A stretch of 64,000 nucleotides of DNA from an uncultured Paracoccaceae bacterium. Its GTDB lineage: Bacteria; Pseudomonadota; Alphaproteobacteria; Rhodobacterales; Rhodobacteraceae. Shown one piece after another: positions 62,208 to 64,000 of this stretch (the first letter of the stretch is position 1; each line of letters starts with the position of its first letter). The notes under the pieces are model-generated. The model was not told the DNA's origin. It searched no databases and was given only the letters and a program-made list of their open reading frames with translations. The DNA lies in contig CALSNT010000011.1 of NCBI GenBank assembly GCA_943787785.1, positions 186,001 through 250,000 on the forward strand. Direction: 5' to 3'. The translations under genes were made by a program, and so were the position numbers.

Positions 62208-64000
62208 CTACAACAGCCCCGTCACTTTCTGCGTCACCGCCTCGGCTGTGATGCCGAATTTTTCGAACAACACATCCGAGGGCGCGGAAGCGCCGAAGCC
62301 TTCCATCCCGACGAAACCGGCCTTTGCCTCGCGCCCACGCTCACCCAGAAGCCAACGGTCCCAGCCTTGTTGGACGCCAGCTTCGATTGCCACGCGCACA
62401 GCGCCAGCGGGAAGCACCCGGCGGCGGACGGTTTCGTCTTGCTGGGCAAACAGCTCCATGCAGGGGACCGAGACGACGCGTGTGCCGATGCCCTGCGCCT
62501 GCAACATCTCGCGAGCTTCCAACGCAATCGAAACCTCCGATCCGGTGGCCATCAGGATCGCCTGACGCTTGCCTTCGGATTCGGCCAGAACGTAGGCACC
62601 CTGCGCGCTGAGATTTCGGGTTTTATGCGCCAAACGCACAGTCGGCAGGCCTTGCCGCGACAGAGCCAGAACCGAGGGCGTGTCGTTCGCCGTCAGTGCC
62701 AACTCCCAGGCTTCTGCTGTTTCGACCGTGTCGGCGGGGCGGAAGACATTCATGTTTGGCGTCGCGCGCAGCATTGCCAGATGTTCGACCGGCTGGTGGG
62801 TGGGGGCCGTCCTCGCCCAGACCAATAGAATCATGCGTCATGACGTAGACCACCGGAAACGCCCATGAGCGCGCTAAGGCGCATCGCGCCCCCGCGCATA
62901 ATCGGTGAAAACACATGAAACGTGCCACCATAAGCGCGGATCTGGCCGTGCAGGGCCATCCCGTTCATCGCCGCTGCCATGCCATGTTCACGCACTCCGT
63001 AGTGGATATAGCGCCCCTTGCGGTTCGAGGGATCAAACACCCCCATGTCCGAGGTTTTGGTGTTGTTCGAACCCGTCAGGTCGGCCGACCCCGCCTACCG
63101 TTTTCCGGCATGATCGGGTTCACCACCTCCAGCACCATTTCGCTGGATTTACGGGTTGCGACCTTCGGGCGATTCTCGCTGGCTTGCTTTTTCAACGCCC
63201 GGATTGTGCCCGACAGGCGCTTTGGCGCTTCGCCGGACAGAGTTCTGGCGAATTCCCGCTGACGGCCCGGCGACAGCGCGTCGTGGCGGTCCTGCCACGC
63301 GGCGCGCGCCTCGGCACCCCGCGAACCGACGCCTTCCCACCCAGGTTTTGATGTCGTCTGGCACCTCGTAAGGGCCGGCGGTCCAGCCGTACGCGTCCTT
63401 GGTGTCCTGCACGACTTTGGGGTCGGTCAGCGCGCCGTGACCCTTGCCGGTATCCTGCGCCGCCGAGCCCAAAGCGATGTGGGTTTTGCAGGCGATCATC
63501 GACGGTTTTCCGGCAGCTTTGGCGGCGGTGATTGCGCGGTCGATATCTTCGGGATCGTGACCATCACAGGCCTGAACGTGCCACCCCGCAGCGGCGAACC
63601 GTTTCTGCTGATCGGTGATGTCGGTGAGTGCGACGTCTCCGTCGATGGTGATGCCGTTGTCGTCAAATAAAACGATCAGCTTGCCCAGCTTCTGCATCCC
63701 CGCCAAAGCGATAGCCTCGTGGCTGATACCCTCCATCAGACAGCCGTCGCCAGCAATGCAATATGTGTAATGATCCACGACTTTCTTGCCATATCGGGCG
63801 CGCAGAACCTCTTCCGCCATCGCAAATCCGACTGCGTTTGCGATGCCCTGACCCAGGGGCCCTGTGGTGGTTTCGATGCCTGGAGCGTGGCCGAATTCCG
63901 GGTGCCCGGCGGTGCGTGCACCCCACTGTCGGAAGTCCTGGATCTGCTGGATCGGCATCTCGTCATAACCGGTCAGATGCAGCAGCGAGTAGAGCAGCAT
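62208..64000 (-). CDS. tkt: Transketolase, 5' end outside window, several apparent frameshifts
   Basis: Transfers two-carbon ketol units in the pentose phosphate and Calvin pathways using thiamine diphosphate. About 600 residues are present. Right-hand part: [20 protein letters not shown] and the cofactor segment [17 protein letters not shown]; middle: [24 protein letters not shown]; left: [24 protein letters not shown] in corrected form. The frame breaks at CCC 63336-63338, TTTT 63101-63104, CCCC 63089-63092, AAA 62857-62859 and GGGGG 62802-62806, each fitting one extra base. It is convergent with paralogue 2, 12 bases apart. Confidence 0.9.

Noticed and set aside
1-64000. CRISPR arrays, prophage genes and rRNA genes
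   Set aside because: No regularly spaced repeats, no phage structural or integrase genes and no rRNA-like sequence were seen; the only RNA gene I can support is tRNA-Leu.

Overview
The window looks like chromosome of a marine alphaproteobacterium of the Rhodobacteraceae/Roseobacter group. The evidence is the GC-rich sequence, the many 1 to 4 base stop/start overlaps (ATGA, GTGA, TTGA), the single-cysteine alphaproteobacterial DksA, the divergent J-protein/BolA pair, form II-type coxS/coxM genes, and a DMSP lyase of the DddP type. I do not name a species.

Layout. 1-32.8 kb is mostly conserved core: aminopeptidase P, Gph, glmU-glmS (UDP-GlcNAc supply), an AlkD-like protein, MoxR, DksA, a flavin monooxygenase with a long Lys/Pro/Ala tail, a valine-catabolism operon (acyl-CoA dehydrogenase, hydroxyisobutyryl-CoA hydrolase, mmsB), J-protein, BolA, gatB, a lytic-transglycosylase-like lipoprotein, an acyltransferase, pepN, glcB, an ArsR-SRPBCC-DUF899-DUF1761 operon with two visible operator-like sites, coxS-coxM without coxL, a DMT exporter, infC with an apparent ATC start, and an Ala/Glu-rich membrane-anchored repeat protein.

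33-40.2 kb is an accessory patch. It holds a sulfotransferase, a truncated carrier-protein/thioesterase fragment, an IS3-family element, a broken tctA, a tctC split by an IS256-family element with a perfect 8-bp duplication, and an IS3 remnant. It ends at the 3' end of tRNA-Leu(TAA).

40.4-48.1 kb is a sulfur region: dddP, then fpr, DUF934, cysH, cysI, DUF2849 and cysG on the minus strand, with a divergent Lrp/AsnC regulator. 48.3-52.9 kb has a cytochrome P450 divergent from a TRAP dctPQM operon whose promoter region carries a LacI-type palindrome. 52.8-59.6 kb returns to core genes (M48 peptidase, DedA, a VWA protein, a DUF2927 lipoprotein, GNAT, RidA, gap). 59.8-62.2 kb has two paralogous small secreted four-cysteine proteins flanking a DoxX gene. 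A third complete IS (3-bp duplication) sits between the ribosome binding site and start codon of the second paralogue. The window ends inside transketolase.

Caution on quality. Many conserved genes in 21.1-24.1 kb and 51.2-63.4 kb are broken by single-base changes. Most are one extra base in a homopolymer (pepN, glcB, dctQ, M48, dedA, gap, tkt and others). This pattern fits sequencing error better than gene decay, so I list these as CDSs with apparent frameshifts. The IS-made disruptions (tctC, tctA, the second paralogue) look biological because they have intact target duplications or recognisable junctions.
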